Assembly (NCBI RefSeq): GCF_004684085.1
Contig: NZ_SRHZ01000037.1
Span: 1 to 42,506 of the forward strand
From: Stenotrophomonas maltophilia
Lineage (GTDB): Bacteria > Pseudomonadota > Gammaproteobacteria > Xanthomonadales > Xanthomonadaceae
Reading direction: 5' to 3'
Length of the DNA: 42,506 nucleotides
Positions 1 to 11,000 of the stretch are shown here, one piece after another. The first letter of the stretch is position 1. Every line of letters begins with the position of its first letter. A program made the translations under genes and the position numbers. The notes under the pieces are model-generated. The model was not told where the DNA came from, ran no database searches, and saw only the letters and a program-made list of their open reading frames with translations.

Positions 1-15
1 AGGCATGCCTCGGGC

Positions 16-70
16 GGGTTGGGCAGGACGCCCAACCCCGGTCTTGCCGTGTGCGCAGGACAGCGCACAC
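16..70. repeat. Two adjacent short inverted repeats upstream of uup
   Basis: Two perfect hairpins can be read directly. GGGTTGGGC at 16-24 pairs with GCCCAACCC at 30-38 across a 5-nt loop, and GTGTGCGC at 49-56 pairs with GCGCACAC at 63-70 across a 6-nt loop. The second overlaps the left arm of the larger repeat at 49-129. Bases 1-241 hold no convincing gene. The in-frame upstream extension of uup through this region is made of repeat sequence and has no ribosome binding site. Confidence 0.6.
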
Positions 71-129
71 GAGCAAGGCGCCATCGAGCCCCCAAGGATG
101 GGTTTACGGCGTGTCCTGCAGACCCACAC
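49..129 (+). repeat. Core-and-arm hairpin repeat, copy A (degenerate arms)
   Basis: Bases 77-116 match 25579-25618 at 38 of 40 positions; the shared stretch ends with GGGTTTACGGCGTGTCC. As in the other copies, the core is bounded by complementary arms: GCAGGAC at 55-61 pairs with GTCCTGC at 113-119, and GTGTG at 49-53 can pair with CACAC at 125-129 after a bulge. The first part of the core differs from copies B and C. It lies upstream of uup and may form part of its 5' region, but no function is evident. Confidence 0.6.
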
Positions 130-229
130 CGCCTTGCCAGCCCACAGGAAACCCGCTCCAGCTGTTGCTTCGGCGGTTGACGTTGCCTCTGCGGGTGCCG
201 GGTGCAACCCGGCCGACGCCCCCAACCGG

Positions 230-235
230 TACAAT
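230..235 (+). promoter_or_regulatory. Candidate -10 box (TACAAT) placed for a leaderless uup mRNA
   Basis: TACAAT ends six bases before the ATG at 242, so a typical start point 6-7 nt downstream would fall on or beside the A of the start codon. No Shine-Dalgarno sequence precedes this ATG. I could not assign a convincing -35 box. Confidence 0.4.
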
Positions 236-241
236 GGCCGG

Positions 242-2122
<1,881 letters not shown>

Positions 2123-2136
2123 TCGTCGGCCGCGCC

Positions 2137-2236
2137 CGCCGGGCATGGCCCGGCGCTACCGGGACGTATTGACCACGCGGGATGCGGGTAGCGCGGGGCC
2201 ATGCCCCGCGAGGTAGATCCTCGCCATGCGTGGATA
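2137..2236. repeat. SMAG-type palindromes, inverted pair plus a third unit
   Basis: GCCGGGC-atg-GCCCGGC followed by GCTACC at 2137-2160 is a reverse-oriented unit. GGTAGCGCGGGGC-cat-GCCCCGCG at 2187-2210 faces the other way. A GTAGATCC...GCGTGGAT unit follows at 2213-2236. They sit between the converging uup and cytochrome genes, where no T-tract terminator is present, so the hairpins may shape the 3' ends of both transcripts (inference). Confidence 0.75.
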
Positions 2237-2245
2237 TCCGGATCT

Positions 2246-2291
2246 GTGCGGACCAACGGTCCGCACCCACCAATCAACGGTCCGCACCCAC
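2246..2291. repeat. GTGCGGACC palindrome with 16-nt direct repeat
   Basis: GTGCGGACC-aac-GGTCCGCAC forms a perfect 9-bp hairpin at 2246-2266. The 16-mer AACGGTCCGCACCCAC at 2255-2270 is repeated exactly at 2276-2291. It lies just beyond the 3' end of the cytochrome gene. Confidence 0.6.
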
Positions 2292-2299
2292 AACGGTGG

Positions 2300-2761
2300 C
2301 TACTTCACCCCGTGCAGATCCCGCAGCTGGCTCGGCCGGCTGCCGAAGTACGCTGCCAGGTCGGCGATGTCCTGATCGCTCAGGTCCTTCGCCTGCGGTG
2401 TCATCAACATGTGCTGGCGGTCACCGGAGCGGTAGGCCTGCAGCGCATGGGCCAGATAGTCACCGTACTGCCCACCCAGCTTCGGATAGGTCGGATCGAT
2501 CGGCGCATTGCCGTCGGCCCCGTGGCAGTCGATGCAGCTCTGGTTGGTGGCTTTGCCCTTCACCTTGGCGCGGGCTTCACCGGCAGCCTCGCGACCTGCC
2601 GGCAGGCCGGCGGAGGACGATGAACCGTGTTCGCCGCTGGCATGGCCCGGGTCGGCGGCGGATTTCTCGCTGTTTTCCACCTGCGACTGTGAACAGGCGG
2701 CCAGCAGCAGGGCAACGGACAGGGCGATGGCGTGACGCATCGGATGCGCGGCTTTCGACAT
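2300..2761 (-). CDS. Monohaem c-type cytochrome, probable lipoprotein (second c4-like half)
   Basis: The protein has 153 residues. The N-terminus has a hydrophobic stretch ending LLLAAC, a plausible lipobox, so the mature protein is probably a periplasmic lipoprotein attached to the membrane. A low-complexity Ser/Gly/Ala linker of about 45 residues precedes a class I cytochrome domain with one haem-attachment site, CIDCH, then YPKLGGQY and the motif LSDQDIADLAAYF, typical of cytochrome c4 and related electron carriers. Met residues in HMLMTP are candidate axial ligands. The start at 2761 lies 9 nt after the stop of the other cytochrome gene and has an AAGG-like site upstream; an internal ATG at 2740 is possible. 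The two genes form an operon, and the protein probably carries electrons toward a terminal oxidase or reductase; its partner is unknown. Confidence 0.85.
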   Translation of the reverse strand: MSKAAHPMRHAIALSVALLLAACSQSQVENSEKSAADPGHASGEHGSSSSAGLPAGREAAGEARAKVKGKATNQSCIDCHGADGNAPIDPTYPKLGGQYGDYLAHALQAYRSGDRQHMLMTPQAKDLSDQDIADLAAYFGSRPSQLRDLHGVK

Positions 2762-2770
2762 GGGCGGGCC

Positions 2771-3160
2771 TTACTTGACGGTGGACAGGTAAACAGAGAG
2801 ATCGGCGATCTCCTGTTCGCTGAAACTCATCGACTGCGCCTGCATCGTCGGATGCCTGCGCTTGCCCTGGCGGTATTCGGTCAGGGCCTGGGCCAGGTAC
2901 TGCTGGGTCTGGCCGCCGATCTTCGGCACCCGGTAGCTGGGGTAGGCGTTCTTGTAGCCGGTGATGCCGTGGCACCCCTGGCAGGTATAGGCCAGTACCC
3001 GGCCATTGTCGAAATTGCCGGTGGGTGCGGTGGCCGGCGGCGCCGCGGCAGGAGCCGGGGCCGGGGCGGGTGTGGCAGGAGCAGGAGCGGGCTGTGCGGC
3101 GGCCCCAAGGGGCAGGAGGACGGCCAGAGCGAGACAAGCGGCGAGCGGCTGCGGGCGCAT
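2771..3160 (-). CDS. Monohaem c-type cytochrome (first c4-like half)
   Basis: The protein has 129 residues. It starts with a signal peptide (residues 1 to about 22, ending in an AAA/AQP region) and an Ala/Pro-rich linker, followed by a class I cytochrome c domain with one CQGCH haem site, then KIGGQTQQYLAQAL and a C-terminal SEQEIADLSVYLS helix. These features resemble one lobe of the dihaem cytochrome c4. I chose ATG 3160 because the signal peptide begins there and GGAAA lies about 8 nt upstream; the frame is open to 3238 but lacks support. A -10-like TATACT lies at 3219-3224 on this strand. It is the first gene of a two-cytochrome operon and is exported to the periplasm. The electron-transfer partner cannot be told from the sequence. 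Confidence 0.86.
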   Translation of the reverse strand: MRPQPLAACLALAVLLPLGAAAQPAPAPATPAPAPAPAAAPPATAPTGNFDNGRVLAYTCQGCHGITGYKNAYPSYRVPKIGGQTQQYLAQALTEYRQGKRRHPTMQAQSMSFSEQEIADLSVYLSTVK

Positions 3161-3218
3161 GGTGTCGTTTCCGGGGATTCGGGTCTGGTCGTTCCGGCGT
3201 GGGGTACGGAACGCCCCG

Positions 3219-3247
3219 AGTATAGCCTCAGGTTTCATCTAGCTGAA
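3219..3247 (-). promoter_or_regulatory. Candidate promoter of the cytochrome operon
   Basis: On the minus strand, TTCAGC (3247-3242) and TATACT (3224-3219) are separated by 17 bp, which fits a sigma-70 promoter with a weak -35. The dyad TTTCA-N6-TGAAA at 3233-3248 overlaps it and could be an operator; this is only a shape-based suggestion. Confidence 0.4.
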
Positions 3248-3365
3248 ATGGGGGCGGGCCGACCAGTGGCACGAAGGCACCATGACCTTTGGGATATGGT
3301 GTTGCCGTGAAGTGGTGCATTACTTTGCTACCACACCTGTCCACGCATCCTCCAGGGATCTGACG

Positions 3366-4517
3366 ATGTCGCACCCAACCTTCCTGTCCGGCCGTCGCAG
3401 CGGAATCTGCGCTGCCGCACTGCTGATCTCCACCTCCCTGCTGCTGGGCGGTTGCGCCGCAGGGCCCAATTCCGAAGCCAAGGCTGCCGAGACCAAGGAG
3501 GAGAAGAAGGTCGACGCAGTCCCGGTCGAAGTGGCGGTGGCCAGCCATCGCGCCGTTGCGGCCAGCTACACCGGTACGGCTGCGCTGGAACCACGCGCCG
3601 AATCGCAGGTGGTGGCCAAGACCTCCGGCGTAGCGCTGGCGGTGCTGGTCGAGGAAGGGCAGCGGGTCACCGCCGGTCAGCCGCTGGTGCGGCTCGACCC
3701 GGACCGTGCGCGCCTGGCCGTGGCGCAGAGCGAAGCGCAGATGCGCAAGCTGGAAAACAACTACCAGCGCGCACAGAAGCTGGTCGGCCAGCAGATGGTC
3801 AGCGCCGCCGATGTCGACCAGCTGCGCTACGACCTGGAAAACGTCCGCGCGCAGTACCGTCTGGCCACGCTGGAGCTGTCCTACACCACGGTGGTGGCAC
3901 CGATCTCCGGCGTGATCGCCTCGCGTTCGATCAAGACCGGCAACTTCGTGCAGATCAACACGCCGATCTTCCGCATCGTCGACAACTCGCGGCTGGAGGC
4001 CACCCTCAACGTGCCCGAACGCGAGCTGGCCACCCTGCGTGCCGGCCAGCCGGTGACCCTGGCCGCCGACGCGCTGCCGGGGCAAAGCTTTACCGGCACC
4101 GTCGACCGCATCGCGCCGGTGGTGGATTCGGGCAGCGGCACGTTTCGCGTGGTCAGCGCCTTCGACGGCGCCGCGCACGCGCTGCAGCCCGGCATGTTCG
4201 GCCGCATCCGCATCGATTACGACCAGCGTGCCGATGCGCTGGTGGTGCCGCGCCTGGCGCTGCTCGACGACGGTGAGCCGGCGGTGTTCCGGGTGCGCGA
4301 AGGCAAGGTCGCACGCGTTCCGGTCAAGCTGGGTTACGCCGAAGGCCCGTGGGTGGAGATCCGTGATGGCCTGGCGGCCGGTGATCAGGTGGTCACCGCC
4401 GGCAAGGTCGCCCTGCGCGACGGCACCGCGGTGCAGGTGATCGCCGATCCGAAGGCCAAGGCGAAGACGGTTGCGGCGGCTGCCAAGCCGGCAGACAAGG
4501 CCGGGAGCAAGCAATGA
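3366..4517 (+). CDS. RND efflux membrane fusion (periplasmic adaptor) lipoprotein
   Basis: The protein has 383 residues and a lipoprotein signal: a hydrophobic helix ending LLGGC near residue 24. The body has the usual adaptor order of a beta-barrel strand, a biotinyl-lipoyl half-motif (about residues 80-115), a short alpha-helical hairpin (about 115-165), the second lipoyl half around SYTTVVAPISGVIASR, then beta-barrel and membrane-proximal domains. Such proteins bridge an inner-membrane RND pump to an outer-membrane channel. ATG 3366 is preferred because it starts the signal peptide and has AGGGA upstream; the open frame reaches back to 3282. It overlaps the next gene by 4 nt (ATGA), so it is translationally coupled to both pumps. 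I do not assign it to a named Sme system. Confidence 0.9.
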   Translation: MSHPTFLSGRRSGICAAALLISTSLLLGGCAAGPNSEAKAAETKEEKKVDAVPVEVAVASHRAVAASYTGTAALEPRAESQVVAKTSGVALAVLVEEGQRVTAGQPLVRLDPDRARLAVAQSEAQMRKLENNYQRAQKLVGQQMVSAADVDQLRYDLENVRAQYRLATLELSYTTVVAPISGVIASRSIKTGNFVQINTPIFRIVDNSRLEATLNVPERELATLRAGQPVTLAADALPGQSFTGTVDRIAPVVDSGSGTFRVVSAFDGAAHALQPGMFGRIRIDYDQRADALVVPRLALLDDGEPAVFRVREGKVARVPVKLGYAEGPWVEIRDGLAAGDQVVTAGKVALRDGTAVQVIADPKAKAKTVAAAAKPADKAGSKQ

Positions 4518-7500
4518 CCGCCCCGGGCCACGACCACGGTGCCTCGCCGGCGAGCGACGGCGCCGCCGCCGGCATGCGCGGCGGCCTGGTGGAGTTCGCC
4601 ACCCGCCGCCGCGTGACCATCGCCATGTGCACGGTCACCCTGCTGCTGTTCGGCGTGATCGCCTTGGGCAACCTCAAGGTCAACCTGCTGCCGGACCTGA
4701 GTTATCCCACCTTGACCGTGCGCACCGAATACACCGGTGCGGCGCCCACCGAAATTGAAACGCTGATCACCCAGCCGGTTGAAGAAGCGGTCGGCGTGGT
4801 CAAGAACCTGCGCAAGCTGAAGTCGGTCTCGCGTACCGGCCAGAGCGACGTGGTGCTGGAGTTTGCCTGGGGCACCAACATGGACCAGGCCAGCCTGGAG
4901 GTGCGCGACAAGATGGAAGCGCTGAACCTGCCATTGGAGGCCAAGGCCCCGGTGCTGCTGCGCTTCAATCCGTCCACCGAGCCGATCATGCGCCTGGTGC
5001 TGTCCAGCAAGACCGCACCGGCCAGCGATGCCGACGCGATCCGCGAGCTGACCGGCCTGCGCCGCTATGCCGATGAAGACCTGAAGAAGAAGCTGGAGCC
5101 GGTTACCGGCGTGGCGGCGGTCAAGGTTGGCGGTGGCCTGGAAGATGAGATCCAGGTCGACATCGACCAGCAGAAACTGGCCCAGTTGAACCTGCCGATC
5201 GACACCGTCATCAAGCGCCTGAAGGACGAGAACATCAACATCTCCGGCGGCCGCCTGGAGGAAGGTTCGCAGCGCTTCCTGGTGCGTACCGTCAACCAGT
5301 TCGCCGATCTGGAGGAGATCCGCAACCTGCTGGTCACCACCCAGGCGTCGAACGGCAGCGCGGCCGATTCGGCGCTGCAGCAGATGTTCAACATCGCTGC
5401 TTCTACCGGCTCGGCAGCGGCCATCGCGGCGGCCTCGGCAGCGCAGAGCGCATCGTCCGGTGGTGGCTCCAGCGTGGTCGCCAACGGTGTGCCGGTGCGC
5501 CTGAAGGACGTGGCCACCGTGCGCCAGGGTTACAAGGAACGCGAAGCGGTGATCCGCCTGGGCGGCAAGGAATCGGTTGAACTGGCGATCTACAAGGAAG
5601 GCGACGCCAATACTGTGTCCACCGCCGAAGCGCTGCGCAAGCGCCTGGAGCAGATCAAGGGCACGTTCCCCTCCGATGTCGAGCTGACCACCATCGAGGA
5701 CCAGTCGCGCTTCATCGAGCACGCCATTGCCGACGTCAAGAAGGATGCAGTGATCGGTGGCCTGCTGGCGATCCTGATCATCTTCCTGTTCCTGCGTGAT
5801 GGCTGGAGCACGTTCGTGATCAGCCTGTCGCTGCCGGTTTCGATCATCGCCACGTTCTTCTTCATGGGCCAGCTCGGCCTGAGCTTGAACGTGATGTCGC
5901 TGGGCGGCCTGGCGCTGGCCACCGGCCTGGTGGTGGACGATTCGATCGTGGTGCTGGAGAGCATCGCCAAAGCGAGAGAGCGTGGCTTGGGCATCCTGCA
6001 GGCGGCCATCGTCGGCACCCGCGAAGTGAGCATGGCGGTGGTCGCCTCGACCCTGACCACCATCGCGGTATTCCTGCCGCTGGTGTTCGTCGAGGGCATC
6101 GCCGGGCAGCTGTTCCGCGACCAGGCGCTGACCGTGGCGATCGCCATCGCGATCTCGCTGCTGGTCTCGATGACGCTGATTCCGATGCTGAGCTCACTGA
6201 AGGGGCGGCCGCCGCTGGCATTCCCGGAAGAAACGCCGAACCAACCGTGGCAGCCGCAGAACCGCTGGCAGAAGCCGGTCGCGTTGGGCCGTCGTGGCGT
6301 GGTCGCGACCGCGCGCTGGAGCTTCTATGCACTGGCCTGGCTGATCGTGCGGCTGTGGCGTGGCGTGGTGGCGGTGGTCGGCCCGGTCATGCGCAAGGCC
6401 AGCGACCTGGCGATGAAGCCTTACGCCGGTGCCGAGCGCGGTTACCTGCGCCTGCTGCCGAGCGCCCTGGCACATCCGGGCAAGGTGCTGGGTGTCGCCA
6501 CGATCATCTTCGTGGCGACCATGGCGCTGGTGCCGATGCTCGGTGCCGACCTGATTCCGCAGCTGGCGCAGGACCGTTTCGAGATGACGGTGAAGCTGCC
6601 GGCCGGCACGCCGCTGAAGCAGACCGACGCGCTGGTGCGCGAGCTGCAGCTGGCACACGGCAAGGGGGAGGGCGTGGCCTCGCTGTACGGCGTCAGCGGC
6701 AGCGGCACCCGCCTGGATGCCAGCCCGACCGAGAGCGGCGAGAACATCGGCAAGCTGACCGTGGTGATGGAAGGCGGCGGCGACGCGCGCACCGAAGCGG
6801 CGATCACCGAGCGCCTGCGTGACACCATGGGCCAACATCCTGGCGCCCAGGTCGACTTCGCGCGGCCAGCGTTGTTCAGCTTCTCCACGCCACTGGAAAT
6901 CGAGCTGCGCGGGCAGGACATGGCGACCCTGGAAGTGGCCGGCCAGCGCCTGGCAGCGCTGCTGCGCGGCAATGCCCACTACGCCGACGTGAAGTCGACG
7001 GTGGAAGAGGGCTTCCCGGAAATCCAGATCCGCTTTGACCAGGAACGCGCGGGTGCGCTGGGCCTGACCACGCGCCAGATCGCCGACGTGGTGGTGAAGA
7101 AGGTTCGCGGTGATGTCGCCACCCGCTACAGCTTCCGCGATCGCAAGATCGACGTGCTGGTGCGTGCACAGGAAGGTGATCGTGCCAGCGTGGAAAGCAT
7201 CCGCCGTCTGATCGTCAATCCCGGCAGTACCCGTCCGGTGACGCTGGACGCGGTTGCCGAAGTGGTGGCCACCACCGGCCCGAGCGAGATCCACCGTGCC
7301 GACCAGACCCGCGTTGCGGTGGTCTCGGCCAATCTGCGTGACATCGATCTGGGCGCAGCCATGCGCGAAGTGCAGCAGATGGTCGCCGAGCAGCCGCTGG
7401 GCGCGGGCGTGGGCCTGCACATCGGTGGCCAGGGTGAGGAGCTGGCGCAGGCGGCGAAGTCGCTGATCTTCGCCTTCGGCCTGGCGATCTTCCTGGTCTA

Positions 7501-8035
7501 TCTGGTCATGGCTTCGCAGTTCGAGTCGCTGCTGCACCCGTTCGTGATCCTGTTCACCATCCCGCTGGCACTGGTCGGTGCGATCCTGGCGCTGATGCTG
7601 ACCGGCAAGCCGATCTCGGTGGTGGTGTTCATCGGCCTGATCCTGCTGGTCGGCCTGGTCACCAAGAACGCGATCATCCTGATCGACAAGGTCAACCAGC
7701 TGCGCGAGGCGGGCGTGGCCAAGCACCAGGCGCTGGTGGAAGGCGCACGTTCGCGCCTGCGGCCGATCATCATGACCACCCTGTGCACGCTGTTCGGCTT
7801 CCTGCCGCTGGCGGTGGCGATGGGCGAGGGCGCCGAGGTGCGTGCACCGATGGCGATCACCGTGATCGGCGGCCTGCTGGTGTCGACCCTGCTCACCCTG
7901 CTGGTGATCCCGGTGGTCTACGACCTGATGGATCGTCGTGGCGATGCCTACTACCGTGAGCGCGGTCGCAAGCACGCCGGTGAGATCGAGCCGGGGGCTG
8001 CGGGCAGCGCGGCGGGTGCGGAGGAACCGGCATGA
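4514..8035 (+). CDS. RND efflux transporter permease 1 (canonical proton relay)
   Basis: The protein has 1173 residues, longer than the roughly 1030-1050 of AcrB-like pumps. It has the standard duplicated layout: a first membrane helix, a large periplasmic loop, six helices, then the same again. The TM4 pair Asp475-Asp476 (GLVVDDSIV) and the TM10 lysine Lys1051 (GLVTKNAII) match the AcrB D407/D408/K940 proton relay. The extra length is in two places: an Ala/Ser/Gly-rich insertion at about residues 277-326 in the first periplasmic part, and an enlarged central loop at about 560-650 containing an additional hydrophobic stretch. It overlaps its neighbours by 4 nt at both ends. It probably works with the second pump and the adaptor; substrates cannot be predicted. 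The missing outer-membrane partner is presumably encoded elsewhere. Confidence 0.93.
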   Translation: MTAPGHDHGASPASDGAAAGMRGGLVEFATRRRVTIAMCTVTLLLFGVIALGNLKVNLLPDLSYPTLTVRTEYTGAAPTEIETLITQPVEEAVGVVKNLRKLKSVSRTGQSDVVLEFAWGTNMDQASLEVRDKMEALNLPLEAKAPVLLRFNPSTEPIMRLVLSSKTAPASDADAIRELTGLRRYADEDLKKKLEPVTGVAAVKVGGGLEDEIQVDIDQQKLAQLNLPIDTVIKRLKDENINISGGRLEEGSQRFLVRTVNQFADLEEIRNLLVTTQASNGSAADSALQQMFNIAASTGSAAAIAAASAAQSASSGGGSSVVANGVPVRLKDVATVRQGYKEREAVIRLGGKESVELAIYKEGDANTVSTAEALRKRLEQIKGTFPSDVELTTIEDQSRFIEHAIADVKKDAVIGGLLAILIIFLFLRDGWSTFVISLSLPVSIIATFFFMGQLGLSLNVMSLGGLALATGLVVDDSIVVLESIAKARERGLGILQAAIVGTREVSMAVVASTLTTIAVFLPLVFVEGIAGQLFRDQALTVAIAIAISLLVSMTLIPMLSSLKGRPPLAFPEETPNQPWQPQNRWQKPVALGRRGVVATARWSFYALAWLIVRLWRGVVAVVGPVMRKASDLAMKPYAGAERGYLRLLPSALAHPGKVLGVATIIFVATMALVPMLGADLIPQLAQDRFEMTVKLPAGTPLKQTDALVRELQLAHGKGEGVASLYGVSGSGTRLDASPTESGENIGKLTVVMEGGGDARTEAAITERLRDTMGQHPGAQVDFARPALFSFSTPLEIELRGQDMATLEVAGQRLAALLRGNAHYADVKSTVEEGFPEIQIRFDQERAGALGLTTRQIADVVVKKVRGDVATRYSFRDRKIDVLVRAQEGDRASVESIRRLIVNPGSTRPVTLDAVAEVVATTGPSEIHRADQTRVAVVSANLRDIDLGAAMREVQQMVAEQPLGAGVGLHIGGQGEELAQAAKSLIFAFGLAIFLVYLVMASQFESLLHPFVILFTIPLALVGAILALMLTGKPISVVVFIGLILLVGLVTKNAIILIDKVNQLREAGVAKHQALVEGARSRLRPIIMTTLCTLFGFLPLAVAMGEGAEVRAPMAITVIGGLLVSTLLTLLVIPVVYDLMDRRGDAYYRERGRKHAGEIEPGAAGSAAGAEEPA

Positions 8036-11000
8036 GTGTTGCCGAGTTCTCGATCCGCCGCCCGGTCACCACCATCATGTGTTTCGTGTCGCTGGTGGTG
8101 ATCGGCCTGATCGCCTCGTTCCGCTTGCCGCTGGAGGCATTGCCGGACATCTCCGCGCCGTTCCTGTTCGTGCAGATTCCGTACACCGGCTCAACGCCGG
8201 AGGAAGTGGAACGGACCATCATCCGCCCGGTCGAGGAATCGCTGGCGACGATGACCGGCATCAAGCGCATGCGCTCGTCGGCCACCTCCGAGGCGGCGCT
8301 GATCTACATCGAGTTCAGCGACTGGGACCGCGACATCGCCATCGCCGCCTCCGACGCGCGCGAGCGCATCGATGCGATCCGCAGCGACCTCCCGGACGAC
8401 CTGCAGCGCTACAACGTGTTCAAGTGGTCCAGCAGTGACCAGCCGGTGCTGAAGGTGCGCCTGGCCAGCACCACCGACCTGACCACCGCCTATGACATGC
8501 TCGACCGCGAGTTCAAGCGGCGTATCGAGCGTATCCCCGGCGTGGCGCGCGTCGACATCACCGGTGCGCCGCCGAACGAGGTAGAGATCGCCATCGATCC
8601 GAACCGCCTGAATGCCCACGGCCTGAGCATCAACGAGCTGAGCGAGCGCCTGCGCACGCTGAACTTCTCGATCTCGGCCGGGCAGATCGATGACAACGGC
8701 CAGCGCGTGCGCGTGCAGCCGGTGGGCGAGATCACCGACCTGCAGGAAATGCGCGATCTGGTGATCAACGCCAAGGGCCTGCGCCTTGGGGACATCGCCG
8801 AGGTGCGGCTGAAGCCGGCGCGGATGAACTACGGGCGCCGGTTGGACGGCAACCCGGCCGTCGGCCTGGACATCTTCAAGGAGCGCAGCGCCAACCTGGT
8901 GGAGGTTTCGCGCGCGGCACTGGCCGAGGTCGAGGCGATCCGTGCGGAACCGGCTATGCGCGACGTGCAGATCAAGGTGATCGACAACCAGGGCAAGGCG
9001 GTGACTTCCTCGCTGCTGGAACTGGCCGAGGCCGGTGGCGTCGGCCTGATCCTGTCGGTGACGGTGCTGTTCTTCTTCCTGCGCCATTGGCCATCGACGC
9101 TGATGGTGACCCTGGCCATTCCAATCTGCTTCACCATCACCCTGGGCTTCATGTACTTCGTCGGGGTGACGCTGAACATCCTGACCATGATGGGTCTGTT
9201 GCTGGCCGTCGGCATGCTGGTCGACAACGCCGTGGTGGTGGTGGAGAGCATCTACCAGGAACGCGAGCGCATGCCCGGTCAGCCACGGTTGGCCTCGATC
9301 ATCGGCACCCGCAACGTGGCCATCGCGCTCAGCGCCGGCACGCTGTGCCACTGCATCGTGTTCGTGCCGAACCTGTTCGGCGAGACCAACAACATCAGCA
9401 TCTTCATGGCGCAGATCGCGATCACCATCTCGGTCTCGCTGCTGGCCTCGTGGCTGGTGGCGGTCAGTCTGATCCCGATGCTGTCCGCGCGGATGACCAC
9501 ACCGAAGCTGGTGCATTCAAAGACCGGCCTGATCGCGCGCCTGCAGCGCCGCTACGCGCAGCTGCTGGACTGGTCGCTGCACCACCGCGGCTGGAGCCTG
9601 CTCGGCATCCTGCTGGTGGTGCTGATCAGCCTGGTTCCGATGAAGCTGACCAAGATCGACATGTTCGGTGGCGACGGCGGCAAGGACATCTTCATCGGCT
9701 ACATGTGGAAGGGTGCGTACACCTACCGGCAGATGTCCGAAGAAGTTGCACGGGTCGAGGCCTGGGTCGAGCAGAACCGCGAGCGGCTGCACGTGAAGCA
9801 GGTGTACTCCTGGTACAGCGAGCAGGAAGGCAGCTCGACCGTGGTCACCCTGGACGAGAAGTACGCCAAGGACATCAAGGCGCTGCAGGAAGAGCTGCGC
9901 AAGGGCCTGCCGAAGTCGGCCCGCACCGACTACTTCGTCGGCAACCAGGGTGGCGATGGCGGCGGTGGCGGCAACCAGGGCGTGCAGGTGCAGCTGGTCG
10001 GAGACTCCAGCAGCATGCTGCAGGAGATCGGCCAGGAAGTGGTGCCGTTGCTGGCCCAGCGTGCCGAGCTGCGCGATGTGCGCATCGACAACGGCGAGAA
10101 GGGCGGTGAACTGAAGGTGCGCGTTGACCGTGAGCGCGCCGCCGCGTTCGGCTTCAATGCCGAGCAGGTGGCCAGCTTCGTTGGCTTGGCGCTGCGCGGT
10201 GCGCCGATGCGCGAGTTCCGCCGTGGTGACAACGAAGTGCCGGTATGGGTGCGCTTCGCCGGCGCCGAACAGAGCAGCCCGGAAGATCTGGCTGGTTTCA
10301 GTGTGCGCACCGGCGATGGCCGCAGCGTGCCGCTGCTCAGCCTGGTCACCGTCGACATCGGTTCGTCTGCTACCCAGATCGGCCGTACCAACCGTCAGAC
10401 CACGTTGACCATCAAGGCCAACCTGGCCGAGAAGATCACCGCACCGGATGGCCGCAAGGCGATGGAATCAGTGCTCAAGCCGATGAACTTCCCGGCCGGC
10501 TACGGCTTCACCTTCGATGGCGGCGACTACGGCAACGACGACGAAGCGATGCAGCAGATGGTGTTCAACCTGCTGATCGCGCTGGTGATGATCTACGTGG
10601 TAATGGCCGCGGTGTTCGAATCGCTGCTGTTCCCTGCGGCGATCATGAGCGGCGTGCTGTTCTCGATCTTCGGCGTGTTCTGGCTGTTCTGGATCACCGG
10701 CACCTCGTTCGGAATCATGTCCTTCATCGGCATCCTGGTGCTGATGGGCGTGGTGGTGAACAACGGCATCGTGATGATCGAGCACATCAACAACCTGCGG
10801 CGCGGTGGCATGGGCCGTACCCAGGCACTGGTGGAAGGCTCACGCGAGCGATTGCGGCCGATCATGATGACCATGGGCACGGCGATCCTGGCGATGGTGC
10901 CGATCTCGCTGACCAACACGCAGATGTTCGGCAATGGCCCGGAGTACGCGCCGATGGCGCGCGCGATTGCCGGCGGCCTGGCGTTCTCGACGGTGGTCAG

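Noticed and set aside
5..241. 79-codon in-frame extension upstream of uup
   Set aside because: It is built from hairpin and repeat sequence, lacks a ribosome binding site and is not part of the ABC-F domain; TACAAT directly before ATG 242 supports the shorter protein.
6194..7975. 593-codon open frame opposite RND pump 1
   Set aside because: The same antisense shadow effect; the plus strand has clear RND motifs throughout.
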